Of a DNA stretch of 7,358 nucleotides, positions 1 through 5,766 are shown one piece after another. The notes under the pieces are model-generated. The model was not told the origin of the DNA and ran no database searches. It saw nothing but the letters and a program-made list of their open reading frames with translations. Both the position numbers and the translations under genes were made by a program. Positions within the stretch are counted from its first letter, which is position 1, and the number at the start of each line of letters is the position of its first letter. The stretch comes from Gulosibacter massiliensis (GTDB lineage: Bacteria > Actinomycetota > Actinomycetes > Actinomycetales > Microbacteriaceae): assembly GCA_943325745.2 (NCBI GenBank), contig CALPQP020000038.1, positions 1 through 7,358 on the forward strand, written 5' to 3'.

Positions 1-102
1 ACCCGCATGGAATTCTGGAAGGGCCGTTCGAACCGCATGCACGACCGCATTGCGTTTGAGCGCGTCGGCGACGACTGGAACGTCACCCGGCTGCAGCCCT
101 AG
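1..102 (+). CDS. pdxH: Pyridoxamine 5'-phosphate oxidase, C-terminal end (partial)
   Basis: Only the last 33 codons and the TAG stop are present; the gene begins left of the window. PdxH is a cytoplasmic FMN enzyme that oxidises pyridoxamine/pyridoxine 5'-phosphate to pyridoxal 5'-phosphate, the last step of vitamin B6 salvage. The visible peptide carries the family's C-terminal signature: [13 protein letters not shown], then a charged stretch, a Trp (DWN), and the closing RLQP. The Arg and His of NRMHDR (visible residues 12 and 14) match the conserved Arg/His pair (R197 and H199 in E. coli numbering, from memory) that contacts the substrate. The closing RLxP matches the usual very end of the family, so the C-terminus is intact. 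Reading frame 1 is open from base 1 with no disruption. The identification rests on a short but distinctive tail. The next gene follows on the same strand after 35 bp and may be cotranscribed. Confidence 0.9.
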   Translation, partial: TRMEFWKGRSNRMHDRIAFERVGDDWNVTRLQP

Positions 103-137
103 GGAATAACTTCACCGCGACACAACTGGGAACAGGT

Positions 138-1193
138 ATGACGATAAACATCGATGACATCACATTCGGACTCGACACCTTCGGCGACATGACGCACAAG
201 GACGACGGAACCCCCGAAACCGCGGGACAGGTCCTGCGGAACCTCGTCGAACAAGCCGTCTTTGCTGATTCCCTGGGGATTCACGCGATCCACATCGGCG
301 AACACCACCGCGATGACTTCGCCGTGAGTGCCCCGGACACGGTGCTCGCGGGAATCGCGACGCGCACGTCGTCCATCATCCTGGGCACCGGAGTCACCGT
401 CCTGTCGAGCGAAGACCCGGTCCGGGTTTACCAGCGCTTCGCCATCATTGATGCGCTGTCGAACGGGCGCGCCGAGATCACCGCGGGTCGCGGCTCGTTC
501 ACGGAATCTTTCCCCCTGTTCGGCTACAACCTCAACGACTACCACGCGCTCTTCGAAGAGAAACTCGAACTGCTCGTTCACCTTCTCGACGAAAAGCCGG
601 TGACATGGTCGGGAACTATCCGAGCGTCTTTGACGAACCAAGAGGTTTACCCCAAGACGGAAAAGGGCCGCATCGGATTGCGCGTGGGGGTTGGTGGAAG
701 CCCAGAGTCCGTCGTGCGTGCCGCTCGTCTGGGAATCCCTCTGGCGCTGGCGATTATCGGAGGCGACCCGGCACGATTCGCTCCTTTCTCGAAGTTGTAC
801 CGCGACCAGTTGCAGGCGTTCGGTCGGGATGACTTGCCTATCGCAATCCACTCACCCGGGCACATTGCAGCGACCGACGAACAGGCCGTCGAAGAATTGT
901 GGCCTCACTACGTTGCGTCTTTTGGTCGCATCGGCCGCGAACGCGGCTGGGGGCCCATCACGAAAGAACACTTCATGGGCGAGGTCACCCACGGCTCGGT
1001 TTACGCCGGGTCGCCCGAGACGGTTGCAAAGAAAATCGCACACGCGCTTTCCTCGGTCGGCGCCCAGCAGTTCGACCTCAAGTATTCCAACGGACCCATG
1101 CCGCACTCGCAACTCATGTCATCAATCGAGTTGTACGGCACCAGAGTTATGCCGCTTGTCCGCGAGATGCTCGCGGGAGTTCCAGCGCGTTAG
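138..1193 (+). CDS. LLM-class (luciferase-like) flavin-dependent oxidoreductase
   Basis: Predicted 351-residue cytoplasmic protein of the bacterial luciferase-like monooxygenase superfamily, a TIM-barrel fold using FMNH2 or F420. Features seen: an N-terminal strand with FGLDTFGD (residues 10-17), the HIGEHH motif (52-57) typical of the superfamily, the GTGVTVLSSEDPVRVYQ segment (83-99), the hallmark SNGRAEITAGRGS (108-120), FGYNLNDY (128-135), and the phosphate-binding-like GGSPESVVRAARLG (186-199). Length is normal for this single-domain family. ATG at 138 is chosen because a GGGA (128-131) lies 6 bases upstream and no better in-frame start follows. The substrate cannot be read from sequence; such proteins are usually annotated only as probable LLM oxidoreductases, and flavin versus F420 use is undecided. 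It sits 35 bp downstream of pdxH, possibly in one transcript. Its TAG stop overlaps the stop of the convergent App1-type gene by 4 bp. Confidence 0.9.
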   Translation: MTINIDDITFGLDTFGDMTHKDDGTPETAGQVLRNLVEQAVFADSLGIHAIHIGEHHRDDFAVSAPDTVLAGIATRTSSIILGTGVTVLSSEDPVRVYQRFAIIDALSNGRAEITAGRGSFTESFPLFGYNLNDYHALFEEKLELLVHLLDEKPVTWSGTIRASLTNQEVYPKTEKGRIGLRVGVGGSPESVVRAARLGIPLALAIIGGDPARFAPFSKLYRDQLQAFGRDDLPIAIHSPGHIAATDEQAVEELWPHYVASFGRIGRERGWGPITKEHFMGEVTHGSVYAGSPETVAKKIAHALSSVGAQQFDLKYSNGPMPHSQLMSSIELYGTRVMPLVREMLAGVPAR

Positions 1194-2302
1194 CGGTGGC
1201 GCAGGGTTCCACCGAGTAGCCCGGCGTCAAAGAATTTTTCCGCGAGTTCCGCGCCGTCATGCCCGTAAACCCAGGGAAGCCCGGGGACGGGGTCGGGGTG
1301 ACTAGTCGGAGCGCCCGCGAGAACGGCCTCTGGGCGAGAGAGTCGCCGAATCCCGACACCAAGCACGTGCCCGGGGTGTCGGCGAGCGAAATCGCCGTAC
1401 GTTGTCTCGTCGTGCTGGCCGTCATCCCCAATCAGAATCCACGTGATGTTCGGGAACTCTGCGACCAGACGATCAAGGCTGTTCACTTTGTGGGCGCGGC
1501 CGCTTCGGAAAATTCGATCGGGAGTCGCACCCCAGTCGGTCAAAAGCAGAGGCCCGCGGGGGTACATGTGACGTGAAAGAAAGCGTTCGAGCGTCGGTGC
1601 GACGTTCCACGGACCGGTGGAGAGGTACACGACGGGCGCACCCGAATAATATGCCCCCAATTTATTGAGGAAGACCGCCATTCCGGGCACAGGCCGACGA
1701 GCGTGCTCGTCGAGAACGAACGTGTTCCAGGCCGCCAACAGCAGGCGGGGGAGGGCAGTGACCATGACCGTGTCATCGACGTCACACACAATGCCAATGG
1801 TCGTCGTGTCGTTGACGACGGTCACGTCGCTCGATGCCCAGCCGTGGCCTTTCCTGACGCGCATCAAGACCGTGTGGAGTCCGACGGGCAGCTTCACGGG
1901 CACTCTTGCATCGATCACTCCGCCGCGGTCGCTCGTCACCTTGAACTTGTGGCTCCCGATTTTGACCGTAACTTTTGTGTGGGCAACGGGCACTCCCGTG
2001 AATGCCCGCCAACCGCGGACATATTTACGAACCTTGTGGGTGCGCGGGTCGGGGTTGACGTAGAGAACTCTCGCGAGGATGCGAACCGAGGTGGCCGTGC
2101 CGTAGCCGCGGAAAGCGACTACTGTTGGAAGCTGCCCCGATGCACGAGCAGACCTCGCACGAAAGGCAGTGTACGCGTCTTCGATTCGTGCCGCGATATG
2201 CATTTTGGCGGAAGGGGTCGATTCTGATGGCATCGTCGTTAAGACTATCGTTTCGGTCGAACTCGACGGTTTTTCAGTAAGTTGCAATGTCGTAGGGCAC
2301 AT
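1190..2302 (-). CDS. App1/DUF2183-family phosphatidate phosphatase-like protein
   Basis: Predicted 370 residues. The C-terminal half matches the catalytic domain of yeast App1-type Mg-dependent phosphatidate phosphatases (HAD-like fold, DUF2183). The nucleophile motif is CDVDDTV (173-179; D174 and D176 would be the catalytic DxD), followed by YLSTGPWNVAP (226-236), LLTDWG (253-258), HKVNSLDRL with a conserved Lys (K272), and the acidic loop IGDDGQHDETTY (291-302). The N-terminal half (about 60-165) is a beta-rich region with FRGYGT (65-70) and VLYVNP, often seen before this domain in actinobacterial homologues. No signal peptide or membrane helix is evident. By family, it would hydrolyse phosphatidate to diacylglycerol, but bacterial members are little characterised, so lipid specificity is inferred. 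ATG at 2302 is preferred because GGAG (2310-2313, minus strand) lies 7 bases upstream; the alternative ATG at residue 24 has no such site. It is divergent from a TetR-family gene, which may regulate it. Confidence 0.87.
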   Translation of the reverse strand: MCPTTLQLTEKPSSSTETIVLTTMPSESTPSAKMHIAARIEDAYTAFRARSARASGQLPTVVAFRGYGTATSVRILARVLYVNPDPRTHKVRKYVRGWRAFTGVPVAHTKVTVKIGSHKFKVTSDRGGVIDARVPVKLPVGLHTVLMRVRKGHGWASSDVTVVNDTTTIGIVCDVDDTVMVTALPRLLLAAWNTFVLDEHARRPVPGMAVFLNKLGAYYSGAPVVYLSTGPWNVAPTLERFLSRHMYPRGPLLLTDWGATPDRIFRSGRAHKVNSLDRLVAEFPNITWILIGDDGQHDETTYGDFARRHPGHVLGVGIRRLSRPEAVLAGAPTSHPDPVPGLPWVYGHDGAELAEKFFDAGLLGGTLRHR

Positions 2303-2309
2303 TCTTAGA

Positions 2310-2313
2310 CTCC
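2310..2313 (-). promoter_or_regulatory. Ribosome binding site of the App1-type gene
   Basis: GGAG on the minus strand, 7 bases before the ATG at 2302. It decides the start: the next in-frame ATG, 23 codons on, has no purine-rich site before it. Confidence 0.6.
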
Positions 2314-2319
2314 AGAGAT

Positions 2320-2337
2320 ACCTTTGTCCCTAAAGGT
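2320..2337. promoter_or_regulatory. Candidate TetR operator (inverted repeat)
   Basis: A perfect inverted repeat ACCTTT (2320-2325), 6-bp spacer GTCCCT, AAAGGT (2332-2337) lies in the divergent gap between the App1-type gene and the TetR-family gene. Its 18-bp span is in the usual size range of TetR-family operators. It covers the proposed -35 box of the regulator's promoter completely and would lie in the 5' leader or promoter of the App1-type gene. Regulation of both genes by this protein is inference from position and symmetry; short palindromes of this size also arise by chance. Confidence 0.42.
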
Positions 2338-2353
2338 TTTATTCTTCGATAAT
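2324..2353 (+). promoter_or_regulatory. Predicted promoter of the TetR-family gene
   Basis: TTGTCC (2324-2329, 4 of 6 to the -35 consensus), 18-bp spacer, GATAAT (2348-2353, 5 of 6 to the -10 consensus). The predicted transcript start is near 2360, giving a leader of about 27 nt that includes the AAGGA site before the TTG start. The surrounding 100 bp (2301-2400) is only about 36% GC by count, far below the flanking genes, as expected of a promoter in a GC-rich genome. For the minus-strand App1-type gene I see only weak candidates (for example TAAATT at 2351-2356). Confidence 0.5.
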
Positions 2354-2373
2354 TTAACTAGCCACCAACTACC

Positions 2374-2378
2374 AAGGA
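2374..2378 (+). promoter_or_regulatory. Ribosome binding site fixing the TTG start of the TetR-family gene
   Basis: AAGGA, 8 bases before TTG at 2387-2389. It selects this start over the in-frame TTG at 2324, which has no such site and is better explained as part of the -35 box. Confidence 0.7.
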
Positions 2379-2386
2379 AAAGTAAA

Positions 2387-3028
2387 TTGCCACTTCAACA
2401 CATCCCGGCAAGCGAAGAATTATTCAAATCGGGACTCCTCATCAACACGCCCGTTCAGGCCCGCAGTAACGAGCGCGTCACTGCTCTTTTGGATGCGGCC
2501 GCCAAGGTTGTTCATGACAAAGGGTACGAAGACCTGACCACGGCGAACGTTGCCGAAGCCGCTGGCGCGTCGATCGGCACGGTATACCGATACTTTGAAG
2601 ACCGCGTCAAGGTCCTGGAAGCTCTTGCGATCCGAAACCTCGAGCGCACCGACCGTCGTTTCCGGGACGCGCTCGAACAAGTCAAAGGTTCTGCGCCCAA
2701 CGATGCGATTGACGTGATGTTCGAGATGTACCTCGACATGTTTCGAACAGAACCCGGATTCCGTTCGCTTCGACTAGGAGACGTTCTCGACATCCGACCA
2801 CGCAATCGTGAATCGCGCCTCACTACCGCCGCCCGAACCATGACGGAACAACTGAGCCTTCGATTTGGTTTCGCGAACGATGCCGCGACAGTTCTAGAGA
2901 TCGAGAAGTCACTTGTCGCGGTTGACGCCTATCTGGCCCGCGCCTTCTTCAACGACGACCGCGGTGACGCTGTCTTCATCGATGCCGCGCGTGCGTCGGT
3001 GATGTCGCTGTCCAGCATCGCCCACTAA
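2387..3028 (+). CDS. TetR/AcrR-family transcriptional regulator
   Basis: Predicted 213 residues from a TTG start. The N-terminal DNA-binding domain is canonical: ERVTALLDAAAKVVHDKGYEDL (about 29-50) followed by the helix-turn-helix LTTANVAEAAGASIGTVYRYF (50-70) and the usual F.D+..+LEAL continuation. The rest (about 85-213) is a helical, poorly conserved ligand-binding/dimerisation domain, so the inducer cannot be predicted. Total length is typical of the family. It should act as a dimeric cytoplasmic repressor. The frame stays open back to TTG at 2324, but that would add 21 residues including an atypical VLFFDNL stretch and would start inside the predicted promoter; the TTG at 2387 has a good AAGGA site. 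Likely targets are its own promoter and the divergent App1-type gene. The convergent DedA-family gene ends within its stop codon (4-bp overlap). Confidence 0.9.
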   Translation: MPLQHIPASEELFKSGLLINTPVQARSNERVTALLDAAAKVVHDKGYEDLTTANVAEAAGASIGTVYRYFEDRVKVLEALAIRNLERTDRRFRDALEQVKGSAPNDAIDVMFEMYLDMFRTEPGFRSLRLGDVLDIRPRNRESRLTTAARTMTEQLSLRFGFANDAATVLEIEKSLVAVDAYLARAFFNDDRGDAVFIDAARASVMSLSSIAH

Positions 3029-3660
3029 TCATCGGGGTGCTTGGTATAGCGGTGCAATGATTTCTTCACCAGCGCCATGACGGCGATGAAGAGCGCAATC
3101 ATCCCCGCGAAAATGAAACCCGCAAAATGCAGGCTCTGACTGAGTTGTTCATACGTCAGAGCCGCCGTGCGGCCGACCGTGACATAGGCGATCGCCCACA
3201 GCGTGCACGCTGGTGCGGTCCACGCAATAAATCGGCGATAGTCCATACCCGTGATTCCGGCGGTCAGCGGAACAATGCTGTGCAGGACGGGCAAAAACCG
3301 CGAGATGAAAATCGCCCACCCACCTCGGTGCTCGAGAAACCGTTCGGCGGCGTGCCAGTTTTTGTGACCGATCCATTTGCCGACCTTCGAATGTTGAATC
3401 GCGGGGCCAAAGGCGTGGCCGAGCGCAAAGCCGATACTTTCCCCGATCAACGCGCCGACGATTATGACGACAATCAACGAGATGTATTCCTCGGTTGACG
3501 AAACACCGGTTGCAGCGACGAGAACGACGGTGTCACCCGGAATGACGAGTCCGACAAGGACACTCGTTTCGAGCATGATGGCGAGACCAGCGAGTGTGAC
3601 GCGAAGAACTGGGTCGATAGATCCGACCCCGCTGAGAAACCAATCGAGAAATGCGTTCAT
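3025..3660 (-). CDS. DedA-family membrane protein (SNARE-associated/VTT fold)
   Basis: Predicted 211-residue integral membrane protein of the DedA/VTT family; bacterial members include undecaprenyl-phosphate or phospholipid flippases and proton-coupled transporters needed for envelope homeostasis. Hydrophobic segments lie near residues 21-50, 61-80, 114-135, 143-163 and 178-197. Family landmarks: E31 and the IPGD motif ending at D43 (12 apart, as for the essential E39/D51 pair of E. coli YqjA, from memory), GESIGFALGHAFG (72-84), and SRFLPVLHSIVPLTAG (120-135), containing R121. The second Arg usually found six residues later is His (H127). ATG at 3660 overlaps the TGA of the upstream class IV enzyme as ATGA, indicating coupled translation; a GAGG lies about 13 bases upstream. 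The reading frame continues upstream to 3813, but that part is the other gene read out of frame. The specific substrate is unknown. Confidence 0.92.
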   Translation of the reverse strand: MNAFLDWFLSGVGSIDPVLRVTLAGLAIMLETSVLVGLVIPGDTVVLVAATGVSSTEEYISLIVVIIVGALIGESIGFALGHAFGPAIQHSKVGKWIGHKNWHAAERFLEHRGGWAIFISRFLPVLHSIVPLTAGITGMDYRRFIAWTAPACTLWAIAYVTVGRTAALTYEQLSQSLHFAGFIFAGMIALFIAVMALVKKSLHRYTKHPDD

Positions 3661-4448
3661 GAGTGCGAGCGTACCTCGTCTGGGTTCAGAGCCTGTCGTC
3701 GATTGAGGTACTGCTGACGCCAGTAATCTGCGCGACCCGGCTCGACGTGCACGGCTGGTCCATCTCGCCACTCGGTCACGACACGAATTCCGTGGAGGGC
3801 GGACAGCGTCCACACCTCGGCCCCGTCGAGATCCTCTGGTCGGACACGGGCGCTGACGACCGGTGCGCCGATGAACGCAGCGTGGTCACGGATTGTGTGC
3901 TCGGTGACGCTAGGAAGGTGCGGGATCCCGGAATCGACAATGTGCAGTGTGTCGTCCACCCACCACACAATCGACGACCACGCCCCCTCGGCGATGTATC
4001 CATCGTCGAGAATGACGGCCTCGCCGACGTTGAGTTTCCGTCGCAATGCCCCGAGTGCTGCAAGATCGGGACCCTTCACGCTCGGCTGGGTTCGGGGGTC
4101 ACGAGGTGCGGTGGCCAGCGTGACGTCGGTGAGAGCGTCGGGAGCCTCACGAAGGTGGAATCGCAACATCGCGCCATCGCCATAATCGATCGCCTCAAGG
4201 CGCGGGAACCATCGTCCCTCGGCAGGAATCATGGCGATAGTGTCGGCGGCAAAGGCGCGAGCGTCCAGAGTGGCGTCAACAGTGGCAAGCGACGTCGTGA
4301 ATCGTTCGAGGTGCAACGTCAGATTCACGGCACAGCCGTCGACCACGAGCCATGAATCGGCGACGCGCACAGCACCGGTGTGAGGGTCGCACCATTCCTC
4401 TTCGACGACGGAACCACCAGCCCATCGGAAAACGCGCGCCTCGACCAT
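3657..4448 (-). CDS. Class IV PLP-dependent aminotransferase-fold protein, possible aminodeoxychorismate lyase
   Basis: Predicted 263 residues with fold-type IV features. ADSWLVVDG and HLERF (30-50) match the N-terminal domain. SVKGPDLAALGALRRK (123-138) has K125 as the likely PLP-binding Lys. DDGYIAEGAWSS (148-159) corresponds to the family's conserved Glu region, and EVWTLSALHGIRVV (211-224) to the C-terminal phosphate-binding segment. The family includes branched-chain aminotransferases, D-amino acid aminotransferases and PabC, which splits aminodeoxychorismate into p-aminobenzoate and pyruvate. Its position back-to-back with pabB argues for the PabC role, but the canonical Ser-Asn after the conserved Glu is replaced by SS-IVWW, so activity is not certain. 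ATG at 4448 is preferred; an in-frame GTG at 4484 would overlap pabB and has no ribosome binding site. No Shine-Dalgarno precedes the ATG either, and leaderless translation is proposed. The downstream DedA gene overlaps by 4 bp. Confidence 0.8.
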   Translation of the reverse strand: MVEARVFRWAGGSVVEEEWCDPHTGAVRVADSWLVVDGCAVNLTLHLERFTTSLATVDATLDARAFAADTIAMIPAEGRWFPRLEAIDYGDGAMLRFHLREAPDALTDVTLATAPRDPRTQPSVKGPDLAALGALRRKLNVGEAVILDDGYIAEGAWSSIVWWVDDTLHIVDSGIPHLPSVTEHTIRDHAAFIGAPVVSARVRPEDLDGAEVWTLSALHGIRVVTEWRDGPAVHVEPGRADYWRQQYLNRRQALNPDEVRSHS

Positions 4449-4463
4449 AGAGTAAAGGCTATG
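4446..4463. promoter_or_regulatory. Divergent start region with two candidate leaderless -10 boxes
   Basis: The two start codons (minus strand 4446-4448, plus strand 4461-4463) are separated by 12 bp. On the plus strand TAGAGT (4448-4453) is followed by 7 nt and then the pabB ATG. On the minus strand TAGCCT (4456-4461) is followed by 7 nt and then the ATG of the class IV enzyme. Both fit the TANNNT -10 motif at leaderless spacing, and neither ATG has a usable Shine-Dalgarno; AAAGG at 4454-4458 is only 2 nt from the pabB ATG. The edges form an inverted repeat CATAG/CTATG. -35 matches are poor on both strands. Inference from spacing only. Confidence 0.42.
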
Positions 4464-5741
4464 ACAGAGGGTTACGTTCGGCACGTTATTGCCGCACGCG
4501 TTGACCCGGTTGTCATCTTTCGCACTCTGATCGCCGATAGAGATGGTGGTTTCTGGCTCGATGATTCGCTGGCGGAAACCGTGTCATATCTGGGAGTCGG
4601 TACTCGCATTGAGACCATCGACGCGTTCTCTGGTTTCGACACCGCGGACGAGTTTCCGGTGTCGCGGGTTGGGTGGATCGGTTATGGAGCCCGGGCTGAG
4701 TCGCTCGGCGTCGAGGTCGGAATCGAGCCACAGCCGCGCTCGACAATGCTGTCCGTTCGACTTGCGGTCGAGGTCGACCATCGCGACAACGAAGTATCGG
4801 TGATCGGGCTGCAGCGCGACGCCGAGTTCGACGACCTCGTTTCTGCCATCGAGGCACTGGGCGGTCAGGCCGCCCCGACGCCACTTCGTCCCCCGACCCG
4901 CACGGCGATATGGCGCGACGACCCGGTGACCTATGCCGGGTACATCGCCGAGTGCCTCACCCACATCCGAAACGGTGACGCTTATCAGTTGTGCCTCACG
5001 ACGGGAATCGATGTCAATGGCGAGGTGGATGTGGTCGAGACTTATTGTGCGCTTCGAACCGTTGCCCCCACCCGAAACGCGGCGTACCTGCGAATCGGAG
5101 GAATCAGTCTGCTCAGCGCATCGCCCGAGACGTACTTCACCGTTCGCGGTCGACACGCCACGACGAGCCCCATTAAGGGCACACGCCCGCGCAGCATGGA
5201 CCCGGCAGAGGACCACCTCCTGAGGCGTGAACTGGAGACGTCAGAAAAAGAGCGCGCCGAAAACTTGATGATTGTCGATTTGTGCCGCAACGACCTGTCC
5301 CAAGTGTGCGAACCGGGGTCGGTCACGGTGAGTTCGCTGCACCGCGTCGAGACGTATTCGACCGTTCACCAGCTAGTCAGCACCGTCACCGGGGAACTGT
5401 TGCCCGACTGTGTGGCCGCGGATGCCGCACGGGCCCTCTTCCCGGCCGGGTCGATGACCGGTGCGCCAAAACGCAGCGCCGTCCAAATTCTGGAGAGATT
5501 GGAATCTGCCGAACGCGGAATGTACGCCGGCGCTTTCGGTTATGCCGGCGCGGGAAGCCTCACACTCGCCATGACGATTCGCTCGATTGTCATCGACGAG
5601 CGCGGTGCCCACATCGGAGTTGGTGGAGGAATAACGTCGGGATCGGTCCCCGATCAGGAAATCGCGGAGGTCGGCGTCAAGGCCGCCGCGATGCTCGGAG
5701 TGCTCGGAGCCTCGCCGAACCCTTACCTGTACACGGAATAG
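4461..5741 (+). CDS. pabB: Aminodeoxychorismate synthase component I (chorismate-binding enzyme)
   Basis: Predicted 426 residues. PabB converts chorismate plus ammonia to 4-amino-4-deoxychorismate in the p-aminobenzoate branch of folate synthesis; ammonia normally comes from the glutaminase PabA, which is not fused here and not in the window. The N-terminal region (about 1-150) is divergent. The chorismate-binding domain (about 155-415) shows NGDAYQLCLT (171-180), LLSASPE (217-223), SPIKGTRPR (236-244), ERAENLMIVDLCRNDLS (264-280), ETYSTVHQLVSTV (297-309), FPAGSMTGAPK (327-337), GMYAGAFGY (353-361) and GGGITSGS (388-395). The Lys in PIKGTRP (K239) marks PabB; anthranilate synthase TrpE has Ala there. 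ATG at 4461 is chosen because the upstream extension to GTG 4380 reads through the divergent gene and lacks a ribosome binding site. It is divergent from a possible pabC. leuS follows after 38 bp. Confidence 0.9.
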   Translation: MTEGYVRHVIAARVDPVVIFRTLIADRDGGFWLDDSLAETVSYLGVGTRIETIDAFSGFDTADEFPVSRVGWIGYGARAESLGVEVGIEPQPRSTMLSVRLAVEVDHRDNEVSVIGLQRDAEFDDLVSAIEALGGQAAPTPLRPPTRTAIWRDDPVTYAGYIAECLTHIRNGDAYQLCLTTGIDVNGEVDVVETYCALRTVAPTRNAAYLRIGGISLLSASPETYFTVRGRHATTSPIKGTRPRSMDPAEDHLLRRELETSEKERAENLMIVDLCRNDLSQVCEPGSVTVSSLHRVETYSTVHQLVSTVTGELLPDCVAADAARALFPAGSMTGAPKRSAVQILERLESAERGMYAGAFGYAGAGSLTLAMTIRSIVIDERGAHIGVGGGITSGSVPDQEIAEVGVKAAAMLGVLGASPNPYLYTE

Positions 5742-5744
5742 AAT
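5739..5744 (+). promoter_or_regulatory. Weak candidate -10 box for leuS
   Basis: TAGAAT (5 of 6 to TATAAT) overlaps the pabB stop codon. A transcript from it would start near 5751, at the foot of the hairpin before leuS. No convincing -35 box is visible at 16-18 bp, so leuS could equally be read through from pabB. Confidence 0.25.
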
Positions 5745-5750
5745 TGAGAA

Positions 5751-5766
5751 AGCGCGTGTGCGCGCT
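5751..5766 (+). other. GC-rich stem-loop in the leuS leader
   Basis: Perfect inverted repeat AGCGCG (5751-5756), loop TGTG, CGCGCT (5761-5766), lying just upstream of the AAAGGG ribosome binding site (5770-5775) of leuS in a 38-bp gap. There is no T-tract after it, so it is not a standard intrinsic terminator. It is too small to be a T-box riboswitch. It may be a leader structure, a weak terminator remnant, or chance GC symmetry. Confidence 0.4.

Noticed and set aside
99..851. A 250-codon minus-strand open frame opposite the LLM-class oxidoreductase
   Set aside because: It lies entirely antisense to a well-supported gene; its product is Arg/Val/Glu-rich with no recognisable motif, as expected of a GC-rich shadow frame.
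3661..3813. N-terminal extension of the DedA protein to 3813
   Set aside because: The extra 51 residues are Arg/Ser-rich and read another gene's coding sequence out of frame; the ATG at 3660 fits the family N-terminus and the ATGA overlap.
3663..4355. A 230-codon plus-strand open frame opposite the class IV enzyme
   Set aside because: It is antisense to a gene with clear family motifs, has low-complexity composition, no ribosome binding site, and no recognisable domain.
4380..4460. N-terminal extension of PabB to GTG 4380
   Set aside because: It would overlap most of the 5' end of the divergent class IV gene, has no ribosome binding site, and adds sequence unlike PabB N-termini.
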